This document shows, piece by piece, positions 1-7,270 of a DNA stretch of 35,220 nucleotides. This stretch comes from JBBQUP01 sp038212305 (GTDB lineage Bacteria > Bacteroidota > Bacteroidia > Bacteroidales > Marinilabiliaceae), in contig JBBQUP010000025.1 in NCBI GenBank assembly GCA_038212305.1, forward strand, positions 1 to 35,220, given 5' to 3'. Within the stretch, counting starts at the first letter, position 1; every line of letters starts with the position of its first letter. The notes beneath the pieces are model-generated. The model made no database searches. It was not told the DNA's origin and saw only the letters and a program-made list of their open reading frames with translations. A program made the position numbers and the translations under genes.

Positions 1-1
1 A

Positions 2-139
2 ACGGTCAAACAAATATGCGGCAAGCTCAAATATGATCCATGCCCCGGAAAAAATCCGTGTGGCACACTGGCGAAAATTTTAAAAACCCCAAATCAGATT
101 ATCAATACGTTACAGATGGATAGCTGCAATGTGGGTTAA
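2..139 (+). CDS. 3' end of an unidentified ORF (partial)
   Basis: Frame 2 is open from the window edge to a TAA at 137-139, giving 45 residues. They include two Cys-Pro/Pro-Cys type stretches (DPCPGKNPCG) followed by a helix-like tail (LAKILKTPNQIINTLQ). The composition looks protein-like, but the start lies outside the window and I do not recognise the family. It converges on the tRNA-Pro gene. It could be chance, because 45 codons is not a strong signal by itself. Confidence 0.35.
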   Translation, partial: TVKQICGKLKYDPCPGKNPCGTLAKILKTPNQIINTLQMDSCNVG

Positions 140-223
140 TACCACACCTACCTTACTTTCCATCTACATCATAGAGCCAAAATAAATCGATAAAAAAAGA
201 TGGCACTATTATACCCACCATCA

Positions 224-257
224 TAAAAAAAGCGGTCAGCAAAAAATGCTAACCGCT
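224..257 (-). terminator. Rho-independent terminator of tRNA-Pro
   Basis: AGCGGT (231-236) pairs with ACCGCT (252-257), and AGC (238-240) with GCT (248-250), across one C-A mismatch and an A-rich loop. Read on the minus strand the hairpin is followed by a T run (A run at 225-230 on plus). It lies 13 nt beyond the tRNA 3' end, as expected for its terminator. Confidence 0.75.
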
Positions 258-269
258 TGATATTTAATG

Positions 270-344
270 TCGGGAAGAGAAGATTCGAACTTCCGGCCCC
301 GCGCCCCCCAGACGCGTACTCTAACCTGGCTGAGCTACATCCCG
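270..344 (-). tRNA. tRNA-Pro (anticodon GGG)
   Basis: The minus strand folds as a full cloverleaf. The acceptor CGGGATG pairs with CTTCCCG, the D arm is GCTC/GAGT, the anticodon stem CGCGT/GCGCG encloses loop CTGGGGG with anticodon GGG, there is a 5-nt variable region, and the T arm GGAAG-TTCGAAT-CTTCT closes it. The discriminator base is A, and CCA is not encoded (CAT follows). One acceptor pair is a T-T mismatch (positions 6:67), which is mildly unusual. The gene reads CCC/CCU proline codons. Confidence 0.93.
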
Positions 345-366
345 TTGTGGCTCTGTTACTATGTTG

Positions 367-396
367 CAAAAATAACTAAAATGTGATTATTCACAA
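367..396 (-). promoter_or_regulatory. Promoter of tRNA-Pro
   Basis: On the minus strand TTG (396-394), a 19-nt spacer and TATTTTTG (374-367) match the Bacteroidota -33/-7 pattern (TTG / TAnnTTTG). Transcription would start near 360, about 16 nt before the mature tRNA 5' end at 344. This is the clearest two-box promoter in the window. Confidence 0.55.
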
Positions 397-522
397 GTGT
401 ATTGAAGAAAATAAGCTTTTCATTTCATAAAATAATAAATATGAACTGCACTGGATTTGAATTTTGCTTCTAGCGATACTTTTTTATCTTTTAAAAGCAA
501 TCACTAATTGCTTATTGCGAAT

Positions 523-546
523 AAAAAACCTGCGATAACACAGGCT
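523..546 (-). terminator. Terminator after psd
   Basis: On the minus strand CCTGT (544-540) pairs with GCAGG (533-529), one pair being a G-T wobble, around a 6-nt loop, then six T (A run 523-528). It lies about 30 nt past the psd stop and probably ends the rsfS-to-psd transcript. A second hairpin, AAGCAAT/ATTGCTT at 495-513, lies just beyond and may act as a backup. Confidence 0.6.
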
Positions 547-573
547 TCGGTAATATGTTAGAATAGAAGATTT

Positions 574-1230
574 TTATTTCAACCAACCAATAATGGTTTG
601 ACGACCTTTTACTTTTTGATTCAACTGCACATCTATTTTTGTGCCTAGTGGTAAGTATAAATCTACTCGCGAACCAAATTTAATAAATCCTAATTGCTCG
701 CCCTGATTCATGTTGGTGTTTTCTTTGGCATAGCAGCAAATTCGGCGGGCTAATGCTCCTGCAACCTGACGCACTAATATGTTTACTCCTGATGAGTGCT
801 CAATGGCAACAGATGTGCGCTCATTTTCGGTAGCCGATTTTGGTAGGTAAGCAGCCATAAAATCGCCATTGTGATGACGAACGTATTTTAACAACCCAGA
901 TATAGGTAGCCAGTTAATATGAACATTAAGTGGCGACATAAAAACCGATACCTGAATGCATTTGGTCTTTAGATATTCGTTTTCCTCAACTTCTTCAATA
1001 ACCACTACTTTGCCATCAGCAGGAGCAATTATTGCCAAATCATTTAATACTGGATGTATTTTGGGAAAACGGAAAAAGTTTAATATAATCAGCAATAAGG
1101 CCGATGCAACAATCATTGATATTGTAAACGTTAGGCCTGTACCTATAAAATGATAAACAGCTAAATTCAGAATAATACCAAATGTAACTACCAATGCTAT
1201 GGATGCTTTCCCTTCCTTATGTAAAGTCAT
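574..1230 (-). CDS. psd: Phosphatidylserine decarboxylase family protein
   Basis: It decarboxylates phosphatidylserine to phosphatidylethanolamine at the inner membrane. The 218-residue protein has two N-terminal hydrophobic helices (about 11-33 and 35-53), then PSD core motifs: APADGKVV (about 69-76), a VFMSPLNVHINW block, and FGSRVDLYLP near 185-194. The Gly-Ser there (186-187) is the expected self-cleavage site that makes the pyruvoyl group. The length and the GS-R form match the short prokaryotic PSD class, not the longer E. coli type. It is the last gene of the block, 27 nt after cdsA, whose CDP-diacylglycerol product feeds the same pathway. Identification is secure from the motifs. Confidence 0.93.
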   Translation of the reverse strand: MTLHKEGKASIALVVTFGIILNLAVYHFIGTGLTFTISMIVASALLLIILNFFRFPKIHPVLNDLAIIAPADGKVVVIEEVEENEYLKTKCIQVSVFMSPLNVHINWLPISGLLKYVRHHNGDFMAAYLPKSATENERTSVAIEHSSGVNILVRQVAGALARRICCYAKENTNMNQGEQLGFIKFGSRVDLYLPLGTKIDVQLNQKVKGRQTIIGWLK

Positions 1231-1257
1231 AATTGTTTTTTGAAACTTTGTGCAAAT

Positions 1258-2067
1258 CTACTTAAAAAATTCAAAATATGCATATATCAGTGGTGCCGTA
1301 AATATGAGCGCATCAAAACGATCTAAAACGCCTCCATGTCCAGGCAGAATATTGCCCGAATCTTTTATGTCCATTGTTCTTTTAAGCATCGATTCGCATA
1401 AATCACCCAAAGTACCAAACGTTGAGATCATAAGCGACATCACGATAAAATCAATTTTAGTGACTTCGACAATGTAATACGAAAAAATATACGCCAATAA
1501 CAATGTAAATAATACGCCTCCAAAAAATCCTTCCCAACTTTTTTTAGGTGAGATACGAGGAAATAATTTGCGTTTACCCATTGTTACTCCAACAATATAC
1601 GCTCCTGTATCGTTCATCCATACCATCGCAAAGAAGACCAGAAGCATGGTGGAGTTGTATCCGTTGAAATGATAGGCATAAAGTACTAAAAACGAAAAGG
1701 GAACAGCCACATAAATGGCGCTCAATAAGGTCATGCCAATGTTCCAAAATGGGCGTTCTTGTTTTCGATAGAGTTCCGAAATGAAGATGGTAATGGTTAA
1801 AGGGATAAGACAAAGAAACCATTTGGCCTCAATAGCAAAATGGCTGTATGCAACTGTGAGTGCAAAGGTTCCCAATCCTAATAAATAACCCGAGAGGTTT
1901 TGTGTTTTTACTTTTTCATCCTGAACTAAGAAATTAAATTCAGATATTCCAATAATAACGACAAGTAGAAATAAAGTTGAAAAAAGTAGTGGGTGAGCAA
2001 GTATACTGCCAATAACGGCACCTATAAACAGAGCTCCTGTAATTGTTCGCTGCCAAAAATTGCTCAT
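1258..2067 (-). CDS. cdsA: Phosphatidate cytidylyltransferase
   Basis: It makes CDP-diacylglycerol from phosphatidic acid and CTP in the membrane, the precursor for phosphatidylserine/PE and acidic lipids. The 269 residues contain many hydrophobic helices, the SPKKSWEG motif (about 170-177) and a C-terminal CdsA signature: GDLCESMLKRTMDIKDSG, then PGHGGVLDRFD with the conserved acidic metal-binding residues. The length is typical. It lies 88 nt downstream of the LUD gene and 27 nt before psd, so adjacent genes encode two steps of PE synthesis. The phosphatidylserine synthase gene is not in this window. Confidence 0.96.
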   Translation of the reverse strand: MSNFWQRTITGALFIGAVIGSILAHPLLFSTLFLLVVIIGISEFNFLVQDEKVKTQNLSGYLLGLGTFALTVAYSHFAIEAKWFLCLIPLTITIFISELYRKQERPFWNIGMTLLSAIYVAVPFSFLVLYAYHFNGYNSTMLLVFFAMVWMNDTGAYIVGVTMGKRKLFPRISPKKSWEGFFGGVLFTLLLAYIFSYYIVEVTKIDFIVMSLMISTFGTLGDLCESMLKRTMDIKDSGNILPGHGGVLDRFDALIFTAPLIYAYFEFFK

Positions 2068-2122
2068 CCAGTTTGTGTTTATTAATGGTAAAATTTACTT
2101 GATTCGTCAAGAAAATTCATCG

Positions 2123-2130
2123 CAAAAATA
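2123..2130 (-). promoter_or_regulatory. Possible internal promoter before cdsA
   Basis: CAAAAATA on plus is TATTTTTG on minus, matching the TAnnTTTG -7 box, about 56 nt before the cdsA start. No good -33 TTG is seen at the usual distance. A small hairpin (CTTGA/TCAAG, 2098-2111) lies in the predicted leader. Such boxes arise by chance in AT-rich DNA, so this is tentative. It sits in the longest gap of the operon (88 nt). Confidence 0.3.
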
Positions 2131-2155
2131 ACATAATCTATCAATTAATAAAACT

Positions 2156-2800
2156 TTAGGATTTTACGATAAATACAATTAATTCTTTTGGGCCATGTGC
2201 GCCCATAACCAGCGTTTTTTCGATATCGGCTGTTCTACTGGCACCGCTTACTAAAGTTATTTGCGATGGTAAATTATTGGAATATCTGTGGGATATTACT
2301 TTTAGAGCATCTTCAATAAAGGGAACCAGTTGGTTTTCGTAAGCTACCACCATGTGAATAGGTGGAAATACATTTAGCAGTCGACCTGATTCGTGTGCTG
2401 AGCTAACCAAAATAGAGCCCGATTTTGCGATAAGTGCCTCGCATCGGGTAATGGCTACTTGCATTTTCAAAAATTGATCTGGCTTATTCTCTAATAATAT
2501 TGTGTTTTGGAAGAGATGGGTTAGTTGTGTGTCGCGACAAAAAAGGGTTGATAGTCCTTTTTGTTGTAATAAGTTCGATAGTTGGGTTTTTAACTCAGCT
2601 TCGTTTTCACAATAAATAACTTTTCCCGCCAAAGTTTCTAACTCTGATGTGAAGGATTTTAAAAGATCAACCGGTTTTTCAAAAACCGGTTGAGTCCAAT
2701 CTGGTTCCAAAAGTTCAGCTGCTTTTCGTGTGCTTTCGGTTTTTCGGAGTTTATCTAAAATAATTTGTTTCGATAAATCTGAACTTGCATTCATATCCAT
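2156..2800 (-). CDS. LUD (LutC/YkgG-like) domain protein
   Basis: A 214-residue protein of the LUD domain family. Visible marks are the region CEALIAKSGSILVSSAHESGR (about 130-150) and a C-terminal ISHRYSNNLPSQITLVSGASRTADIEKTLVMGAHGPKE block ending in IVFIVKS, where SRTADIE and the GAHGP turn are typical of LutC-like proteins. LutC belongs to lactate utilisation complexes, but lutA/lutB partners are absent here, so that role should not be transferred. The gene starts 8 nt after the ftsH stop, implying translational coupling. Its place between ftsH and cdsA is one I associate with Bacteroidota generally. Function unknown. Confidence 0.85.
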   Translation of the reverse strand: MDMNASSDLSKQIILDKLRKTESTRKAAELLEPDWTQPVFEKPVDLLKSFTSELETLAGKVIYCENEAELKTQLSNLLQQKGLSTLFCRDTQLTHLFQNTILLENKPDQFLKMQVAITRCEALIAKSGSILVSSAHESGRLLNVFPPIHMVVAYENQLVPFIEDALKVISHRYSNNLPSQITLVSGASRTADIEKTLVMGAHGPKELIVFIVKS

Positions 2801-2808
2801 AATCTCAA

Positions 2809-4800
2809 TTATTCGGTAGGAGAAGCTGTTTTAGTCGTTTCGGATCCGTTGGGTTTGTCCTCGTTAATAAAGTGCTGATTTCCTAGTCGTTGTCCAAATA
2901 TTTTTTCTAAATCTTCACTGAAGATCACCTCTTTTTCTAATAGTAATTCAGCCAATTGAATGTGCTTGTCTGAATTGTCAACCAAGAGTTGTTTCGCACG
3001 AACGTATTGTTCTTCAATAATAGCAGTAACTTCTGAATCAATCAATTCGGCTCTTTTTTCAGAATAGGGTTTGCTAAAGGCATATTCGTTTTGTCCTGAT
3101 GAGTCGTAATAACTGATATTGCCTAGTTTACTCATGCCGAAATAGGTAACCATGGCGTAAGCTTGTTTAGTTACTTTTTCCAAATCGCTTAAAGCTCCGG
3201 TACTTACTTTGTTAAAAACGATATCTTCGGCTGCGCGACCACCTAAAGCGCTACACATTTCATCTAGGATTTGCTCTTTGGTTGTGAGTTGTCGTTCTTC
3301 GGGCAAATACCAAGCTGCTCCTAGCGCTTTTCCTCGTGGTACAATGGTTACCTTAACCAACGGATGAGCGTATTCTAACAACCAGCTAATGGCAGCATGT
3401 CCAGCTTCGTGGTAAGCAACGGCACGTTTTTCGTCTTTCGATATAATTTTATTTTTCTTCTCTAAACCACCTACAATACGGTCAACGGCATCCAAAAAAT
3501 CTTCTTTTTCCACCATTGTTTTATTTCCTCTGGCAGCGATTAAGGCCGATTCGTTACAAACATTGGCTATGTCGGCTCCTGAGAATCCGGGTGTTTGACG
3601 GGCTAAGAAATCTGATTTCACATCATCGCTTAATTTCAAAGGACGGAGGTGAACATTGAAAATAGCTTCGCGCTCATTTAAATCGGGTAACTCAACTTGA
3701 ATCTGACGATCAAATCGTCCGGCACGCATAAGTGCGCGGTCAAGAATATCGGCCCGGTTGGTAGCTGCAAGTATGATAACACCGCTATTGGTCGCAAAAC
3801 CGTCCATCTCGGTTAAGAGTTGGTTGAGGGTATTTTCGCGTTCGTCGTTCGACCCAAAGTTGGCATTTTTTCCACGAGCACGACCTATGGCATCAATCTC
3901 ATCGATAAAAATTATACAAGGCGATTTTGATTTGGCTTGTTTAAATAAGTCGCGAACCCGCGAAGCTCCAACTCCCACAAACATTTCAACAAAATCGGAA
4001 CCCGACATGCTAAAAAATGGCACATTGGCTTCACCTGCAACTGCTTTTGCTAATAAGGTTTTACCTGTGCCTGGAGATCCAACTAAAAGGGCGCCTTTGG
4101 GAATTTTACCTCCTAAATTGGTGAATTTCTCAGGGCGTTTTAAAAATTCAACAATTTCTTCTAATTCTTGTTTGGCTTCAACTAAACCAGCTACATCTTT
4201 AAAAGATACATTGGTAGCAGCTTCTTTATCAAAAATTCGTGCTTTCGATTTGCCTACATTAAATATGTTGCCAGCTCCACCGCCTCCCGATTGCGCGTTC
4301 ATTCGGCGAAAAATAAATATCCAAACAACTGCCAATAAAAGTAGAGGCCACATCATGCTAAAGAAATCACCAAATAAGTTGTGACGTTCTTCGTAATTTA
4401 CAGCTATGGTAGTGCCTAGCTTTTTTTCAGCTGCAATTTTTATGTCTTTAAACTCTTCTAAAGATGGCAATGTAACTGTAAAATGAGGACCTGTCTTCGA
4501 AGTGGTTTTATAAGCATCAGTTAGTAAGTCCTTGTATTTGTCAAGCGACTGTTCTGCCATTGTAATTTCAGCAATCCCATCATTACGAATAACAGCTATC
4601 TTTTTCACATCGCCGCTAGCCAAAATTTTATTTTCAAGTTGACTGTAAGTGATACTAACTGGCCCTTCATTTGTATTGAGTGCTGCAATTATAATGAGTG
4701 CAAAGAAAATAGCACCATAAATCCAATATAAATTAAACTTAGGAAGCTTTGGTTTATCCTTTTCGCTTACCGGCGGCATTGTTGGTTTTTCGTTCTCCAT
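2809..4800 (-). CDS. ftsH: ATP-dependent zinc metalloprotease FtsH
   Basis: A membrane AAA+ protease that extracts and degrades misfolded membrane proteins and some regulators. The 663 residues contain a transmembrane helix (about 24-41), a periplasmic FtsH extracellular domain, a second helix (about 149-165), a Gly-rich linker, Walker A GSPGTGKT (241-248; Ser replaces the common first Pro), Walker B IIFIDEID (296-303), the second region of homology with ATNRADILDRALMRAGRFD, and the zinc site HEAGH (464-468). The length is normal. It is 21 nt after rsfS and 8 nt before the LUD gene. Everything needed for ATPase and protease activity appears intact. Confidence 0.98.
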   Translation of the reverse strand: MENEKPTMPPVSEKDKPKLPKFNLYWIYGAIFFALIIIAALNTNEGPVSITYSQLENKILASGDVKKIAVIRNDGIAEITMAEQSLDKYKDLLTDAYKTTSKTGPHFTVTLPSLEEFKDIKIAAEKKLGTTIAVNYEERHNLFGDFFSMMWPLLLLAVVWIFIFRRMNAQSGGGGAGNIFNVGKSKARIFDKEAATNVSFKDVAGLVEAKQELEEIVEFLKRPEKFTNLGGKIPKGALLVGSPGTGKTLLAKAVAGEANVPFFSMSGSDFVEMFVGVGASRVRDLFKQAKSKSPCIIFIDEIDAIGRARGKNANFGSNDERENTLNQLLTEMDGFATNSGVIILAATNRADILDRALMRAGRFDRQIQVELPDLNEREAIFNVHLRPLKLSDDVKSDFLARQTPGFSGADIANVCNESALIAARGNKTMVEKEDFLDAVDRIVGGLEKKNKIISKDEKRAVAYHEAGHAAISWLLEYAHPLVKVTIVPRGKALGAAWYLPEERQLTTKEQILDEMCSALGGRAAEDIVFNKVSTGALSDLEKVTKQAYAMVTYFGMSKLGNISYYDSSGQNEYAFSKPYSEKRAELIDSEVTAIIEEQYVRAKQLLVDNSDKHIQLAELLLEKEVIFSEDLEKIFGQRLGNQHFINEDKPNGSETTKTASPTE

Positions 4801-4821
4801 TATTGTGTGTTGTTGTTATAA

Positions 4822-5202
4822 TCAAAATAAATTCTCAATATCTTTTCGAGGCGCATCGGCCCATAATTCTTCTAAATTGTATTCTTGTCTAATCGATTTA
4901 TGAAACACATGCACCACAACATCAACATAGTCAAGTAAAACCCAAAGGGCTTGCTGCTTACCTTCAATGTGAAATGGTTTGTCGTTACGTGTTTTTATCG
5001 TCATTTCTTCAACCGAATCAGCTACCGCTGATACATGAGTGGTGCTTTCACCATTACATAACACAAAAAACTGACAAACACTGGATTCAATATTCCTAAG
5101 ATCAAGAACTGAAATATTGGAACCTTTTCGTTCCTGTAGGCCTAGAACAACTGCTTCTACTAAAAGTTCGGTGCTATCTTTTTTCTTTTTACTGATTGTC
5201 AT
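4822..5202 (-). CDS. rsfS: Ribosomal silencing factor RsfS
   Basis: It binds ribosomal protein uL14 and blocks 30S-50S joining, reducing translation in starvation. The 126 residues show the RsfS core: a QFFVLCNGESTTHVSAVADSVEE stretch (VICSGxSxxHVxAIAdxV in the family), EGKQQALWVLLDYVDVVVHVFHKSIRQEYNLEELWADAP near the C terminus, the typical H-x-F/Y-LExLWxDA ending. It is the promoter-proximal gene of the minus-strand block. The length is normal and the ATG at 5202 fits the family N terminus. Confidence 0.95.
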   Translation of the reverse strand: MTISKKKKDSTELLVEAVVLGLQERKGSNISVLDLRNIESSVCQFFVLCNGESTTHVSAVADSVEEMTIKTRNDKPFHIEGKQQALWVLLDYVDVVVHVFHKSIRQEYNLEELWADAPRKDIENLF

Positions 5203-5237
5203 TCGTTGTTCTTTCCGAAATTTTTATGCTTAATTTA

Positions 5238-5266
5238 TTTGTTCAAGGTCAAAGATACTATTTTTG
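5238..5266 (+). promoter_or_regulatory. Candidate promoter of birA
   Basis: TTTG (5238-5241), a 17-nt spacer and TATTTTTG (5259-5266) match the Bacteroidota -33/-7 pattern. The predicted start is near 5272, about 40 nt before the preferred birA ATG at 5311. Confidence 0.5.
5250..5257 (-). promoter_or_regulatory. Candidate promoter of the rsfS-psd block
   Basis: CAAAGATA on plus reads TATCTTTG on minus, a full TAnnTTTG match. It predicts a start about 40 nt before the rsfS ATG. No convincing -33 TTG is present. It lies one base from the -7 box of the divergent birA promoter, so the two may interfere. Confidence 0.42.
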
Positions 5267-5310
5267 TCATAAACTATGCCGAATCTGGTTTTACTTAATT
5301 GCCTGTCATT

Positions 5311-6075
5311 ATGTCTGAAATGAAAGACTATTTGTCCACAACTTTGCTTTTGTATTTCGACTCGTTAAACTCAACCAACTTAAAGTTAAAGGAGTTAAAT
5401 AACGAAAAACCGATGCCCGAATACAGTGGGGTAATCACCCGCGATCAGTTTTTGGGACGCGGTCAAATGGGGAATAGCTGGGAGAGTGAGCCCGGAATGA
5501 ATTTAACATTTAGCGTGTTGTTAAGGCCTACAGGTGTTGAAATTGCTCAGCAATTCATTATCTCAAAACTGATATCGGTAGCTATTGTTGAGGTATTGGG
5601 CGATATCACGGGTTTATCGTTTAATATTAAGTGGCCGAACGACATTTATTATCAGCAAAAAAAAGTGGCCGGCATTTTAATTGAAAACTCAATTATGGGG
5701 TCTAAGATATCTGAAACAGTTGTTGGAATTGGGCTCAACGTTAATCAGAAAGTGTTTGTCAGTAATGCACCCAATCCAATATCCTTATCTCAAATTACTG
5801 GCAGTGATTATGATGTGGCTGATTTAGCTGTTAAAATTTTAGATAAAATTGTTAAATACGATACGCAAGTGGAGAAGGGACAAGTATTGGAAGTAAACGA
5901 AAACTATTTTTCACACTTATTTCGAAGTGAAGGAAGTTATTTGTTTTCGGATGAAAGCGGATTGTTTACGGCTACGATTAAAGGGTTAAGCCCAATGGGA
6001 CATTTAATTCTTTTAACCAAAGCGGGAGAGGAGCGGCAATACGAGTTTAAAGAAGTGGAATTTGTATTGGATTAA
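5311..6075 (+). CDS. birA: Biotin--[acetyl-CoA-carboxylase] ligase
   Basis: It forms biotinyl-AMP and transfers biotin to the carrier protein of biotin-dependent carboxylases in the cytoplasm. Motifs are GRGQMGNSWES (about 49-59, ATP/biotin loop), the LTFSVLLRP strand, KWPNDIYY (about 107-114) and KKVAGILIE carrying the active lysine. There is no N-terminal helix-turn-helix, so it is the monofunctional type that cannot repress biotin genes directly. The open frame extends to a TTG at 5299; I prefer the ATG at 5311 (254 residues). It converges with the SRPBCC gene, the stops being separated by 4 nt. Confidence 0.95.
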   Translation: MSEMKDYLSTTLLLYFDSLNSTNLKLKELNNEKPMPEYSGVITRDQFLGRGQMGNSWESEPGMNLTFSVLLRPTGVEIAQQFIISKLISVAIVEVLGDITGLSFNIKWPNDIYYQQKKVAGILIENSIMGSKISETVVGIGLNVNQKVFVSNAPNPISLSQITGSDYDVADLAVKILDKIVKYDTQVEKGQVLEVNENYFSHLFRSEGSYLFSDESGLFTATIKGLSPMGHLILLTKAGEERQYEFKEVEFVLD

Positions 6076-6079
6076 TTGG

Positions 6080-6487
6080 TTATTTACCCGATTGATGTTC
6101 GGCAATGGCCGTTGATAAAATCTCTAAAAATTTTGCAATAGCAGGTGATGCCATCATTTTTAGTAAAGGATTAAGATTGGCATCGCAAGTCGCATATACT
6201 ATGGTTCCGATATTATTGGGTTCGAGCTGGATGGTTAAATAAAAGTCAAATGGAACTTTTCCATCGCCAATATATTTTATTGATGTAGTGGGTGCTATCT
6301 CTGCAATTTTAAGTCCCATTTCACCAATCCCATCTACTTTAAAACGGCAATAGGATTCGGTCGCCTGCCAGTTTTTTATCTTTTCGGTTGGCATGAGTTT
6401 CTCTAAGCGCGTAAAATCGGTGAGCGTTTGATATAAATAATCAGGTGCGCAAACCGATTGGTATTTGTTGCTATTAAATTGCTCCAT
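6080..6487 (-). CDS. SRPBCC (START-like) family protein
   Basis: A 135-residue protein with the SRPBCC lipid/ligand-binding fold pattern: an N-terminal strand, a DFTRLEKLMPTEKIKNWQAT region (Phe-x-x-Leu-x-x-Leu-x-Pro, as in polyketide-cyclase/CoxG-like proteins), alternating strands, and a long C-terminal helix (KMMASPAIAKFLEILSTAIAEH). No catalytic residues can be assigned. The gene follows pyrE in the same direction but is separated from it by a strong terminator and a dispersed repeat, so it probably needs its own promoter or read-through. The ligand is unknown. Confidence 0.8.
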   Translation of the reverse strand: MEQFNSNKYQSVCAPDYLYQTLTDFTRLEKLMPTEKIKNWQATESYCRFKVDGIGEMGLKIAEIAPTTSIKYIGDGKVPFDFYLTIQLEPNNIGTIVYATCDANLNPLLKMMASPAIAKFLEILSTAIAEHQSGK

Positions 6488-6496
6488 GTATTGAAT

Positions 6497-6523
6497 TAAA
6501 AAAAGCAGGTTTTGCCTGCTTTT
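6497..6523 (-). terminator. Terminator after pyrE
   Basis: AAAAGCAGG (6501-6509) pairs with CCTGCTTTT (6515-6523) around a TTTTG loop. On minus the hairpin continues into a T run (A run 6497-6504). It lies between the pyrE stop and the SRPBCC start and should insulate the two. Confidence 0.75.
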
Positions 6524-6537
6524 AGTTTATATTATTT

Positions 6538-6599
6538 TGTGAATGGCTGTTTTCAAAATGAGAACAACGCTGTATTTGGAGTTTTTCTTGTAAATGCTA
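6538..6599. repeat. Dispersed ~60-nt intergenic repeat, copy 1
   Basis: This stretch, immediately downstream of the pyrE stop, is about 85% identical to 19130-19190. The shared core is CTGTTTTCAAAATGAGAA, with further agreement on both sides. Inside it TGTTTTC and GAGAACA can pair around an AAAAT loop. It has no ORF and no transposase. It may be a structured RNA, a protein-binding site or a small repeat family; the sequence does not say which. Confidence 0.7.
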
Positions 6600-6600
6600 A

Positions 6601-7239
6601 TTATGCTTTGCGTTTCCAGTTTGCTGGATCGGTGCGCCATTCCGAAAGGGTTTCAACATCTCCTTCAGACACATAACCGCCTTTTGAAGCTACCTCAATG
6701 AGTGTTTGGTAATTTCCAAGTGAGGTTAAATCAACCTTGGCTGCTTTAAAATTATCTTCAGCCGTTTTAAATCCGTAATTAAAAATAGCTAGCATCCCTA
6801 GCACTTCGCAACCATTGTTTCTAATGGCTTCGACTGCTTTTAAGCTACTTCCTCCGGTTGAAATTAAGTCTTCGATAATCACCACTTTTTGTCCGGGGCG
6901 CAAATCGCCTTCTATCAAATTCTCTAATCCATGACCTTTAGGGCTTGAGCGAACATAAACAAACGGTTTATTCAAAAGGTCAGCTACTAAAGCCCCTTGA
7001 GCAATAGCACCAGTTGCAACTCCCGCAATTACATCGGCATTTGCATATTTTTCGGCGACAATTCGCGCAAATTGTATTTTAATAAAAGAACGCACATCGC
7101 TGTACGAAAGTGATTTTCGGTTATCACAATAAATAGGACTGGTCCATCCCGATGCCCATGTAAAAGGGCTTGATGGTTGCAATTTAATTGCTTTTATTTG
7201 CAACAATTGCGATGCAATAATTTCAGCTACTTTTTCCAT
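6601..7239 (-). CDS. pyrE: Orotate phosphoribosyltransferase
   Basis: It joins orotate to PRPP to give orotidine monophosphate, the fifth step of pyrimidine synthesis. The chosen ATG at 7239 gives 212 residues starting MEKVAEIIASQLLQIKAI; the frame stays open to 7416, but that extension runs through the opposing NUDIX gene and is unlike the family. Visible motifs are FTWASGWTSPIYCDNR, GVATGAIAQGALVAD, YVRSSPKGHG and the PRPP-binding VVIIEDLISTGGSS. The length is standard. It is divergent from the NUDIX gene with almost no space between the starts. Confidence 0.96.
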   Translation of the reverse strand: MEKVAEIIASQLLQIKAIKLQPSSPFTWASGWTSPIYCDNRKSLSYSDVRSFIKIQFARIVAEKYANADVIAGVATGAIAQGALVADLLNKPFVYVRSSPKGHGLENLIEGDLRPGQKVVIIEDLISTGGSSLKAVEAIRNNGCEVLGMLAIFNYGFKTAEDNFKAAKVDLTSLGNYQTLIEVASKGGYVSEGDVETLSEWRTDPANWKRKA

Positions 7240-7243
7240 GGCA

Positions 7244-7270
7244 CAAATGTATAAAGTTTTTTTCAACCAA
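7244..7270 (-). promoter_or_regulatory. Candidate pyrE promoter inside the NUDIX 5' end
   Basis: CAAATGTA (7244-7251) reads TACATTTG on minus, a TAnnTTTG match. A TTG on minus (7270-7268) stands 16 nt upstream. The predicted transcription start falls at or beside the pyrE ATG (7239), so the transcript may be leaderless. The -7 box overlaps the preferred NUDIX start codon. Confidence 0.4.

Noticed and set aside
270..344. tRNA-Pro as an integration (att) site
   Set aside because: No integrase and no direct repeat of the tRNA 3' end were seen in the window.
169..369. Minus-strand ORF of 66 codons
   Set aside because: It runs through the tRNA-Pro gene and its terminator, and the translation shows no protein-like pattern.
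2156..2800. lutC assignment for the LUD gene
   Set aside because: lutA and lutB are absent and the neighbours are ftsH and cdsA, so the lactate-utilisation name would mislead.
3758..4384. Plus-strand ORF of 208 codons
   Set aside because: It lies wholly inside ftsH in antisense, and all conserved FtsH motifs are on the other strand. It is a long shadow frame.
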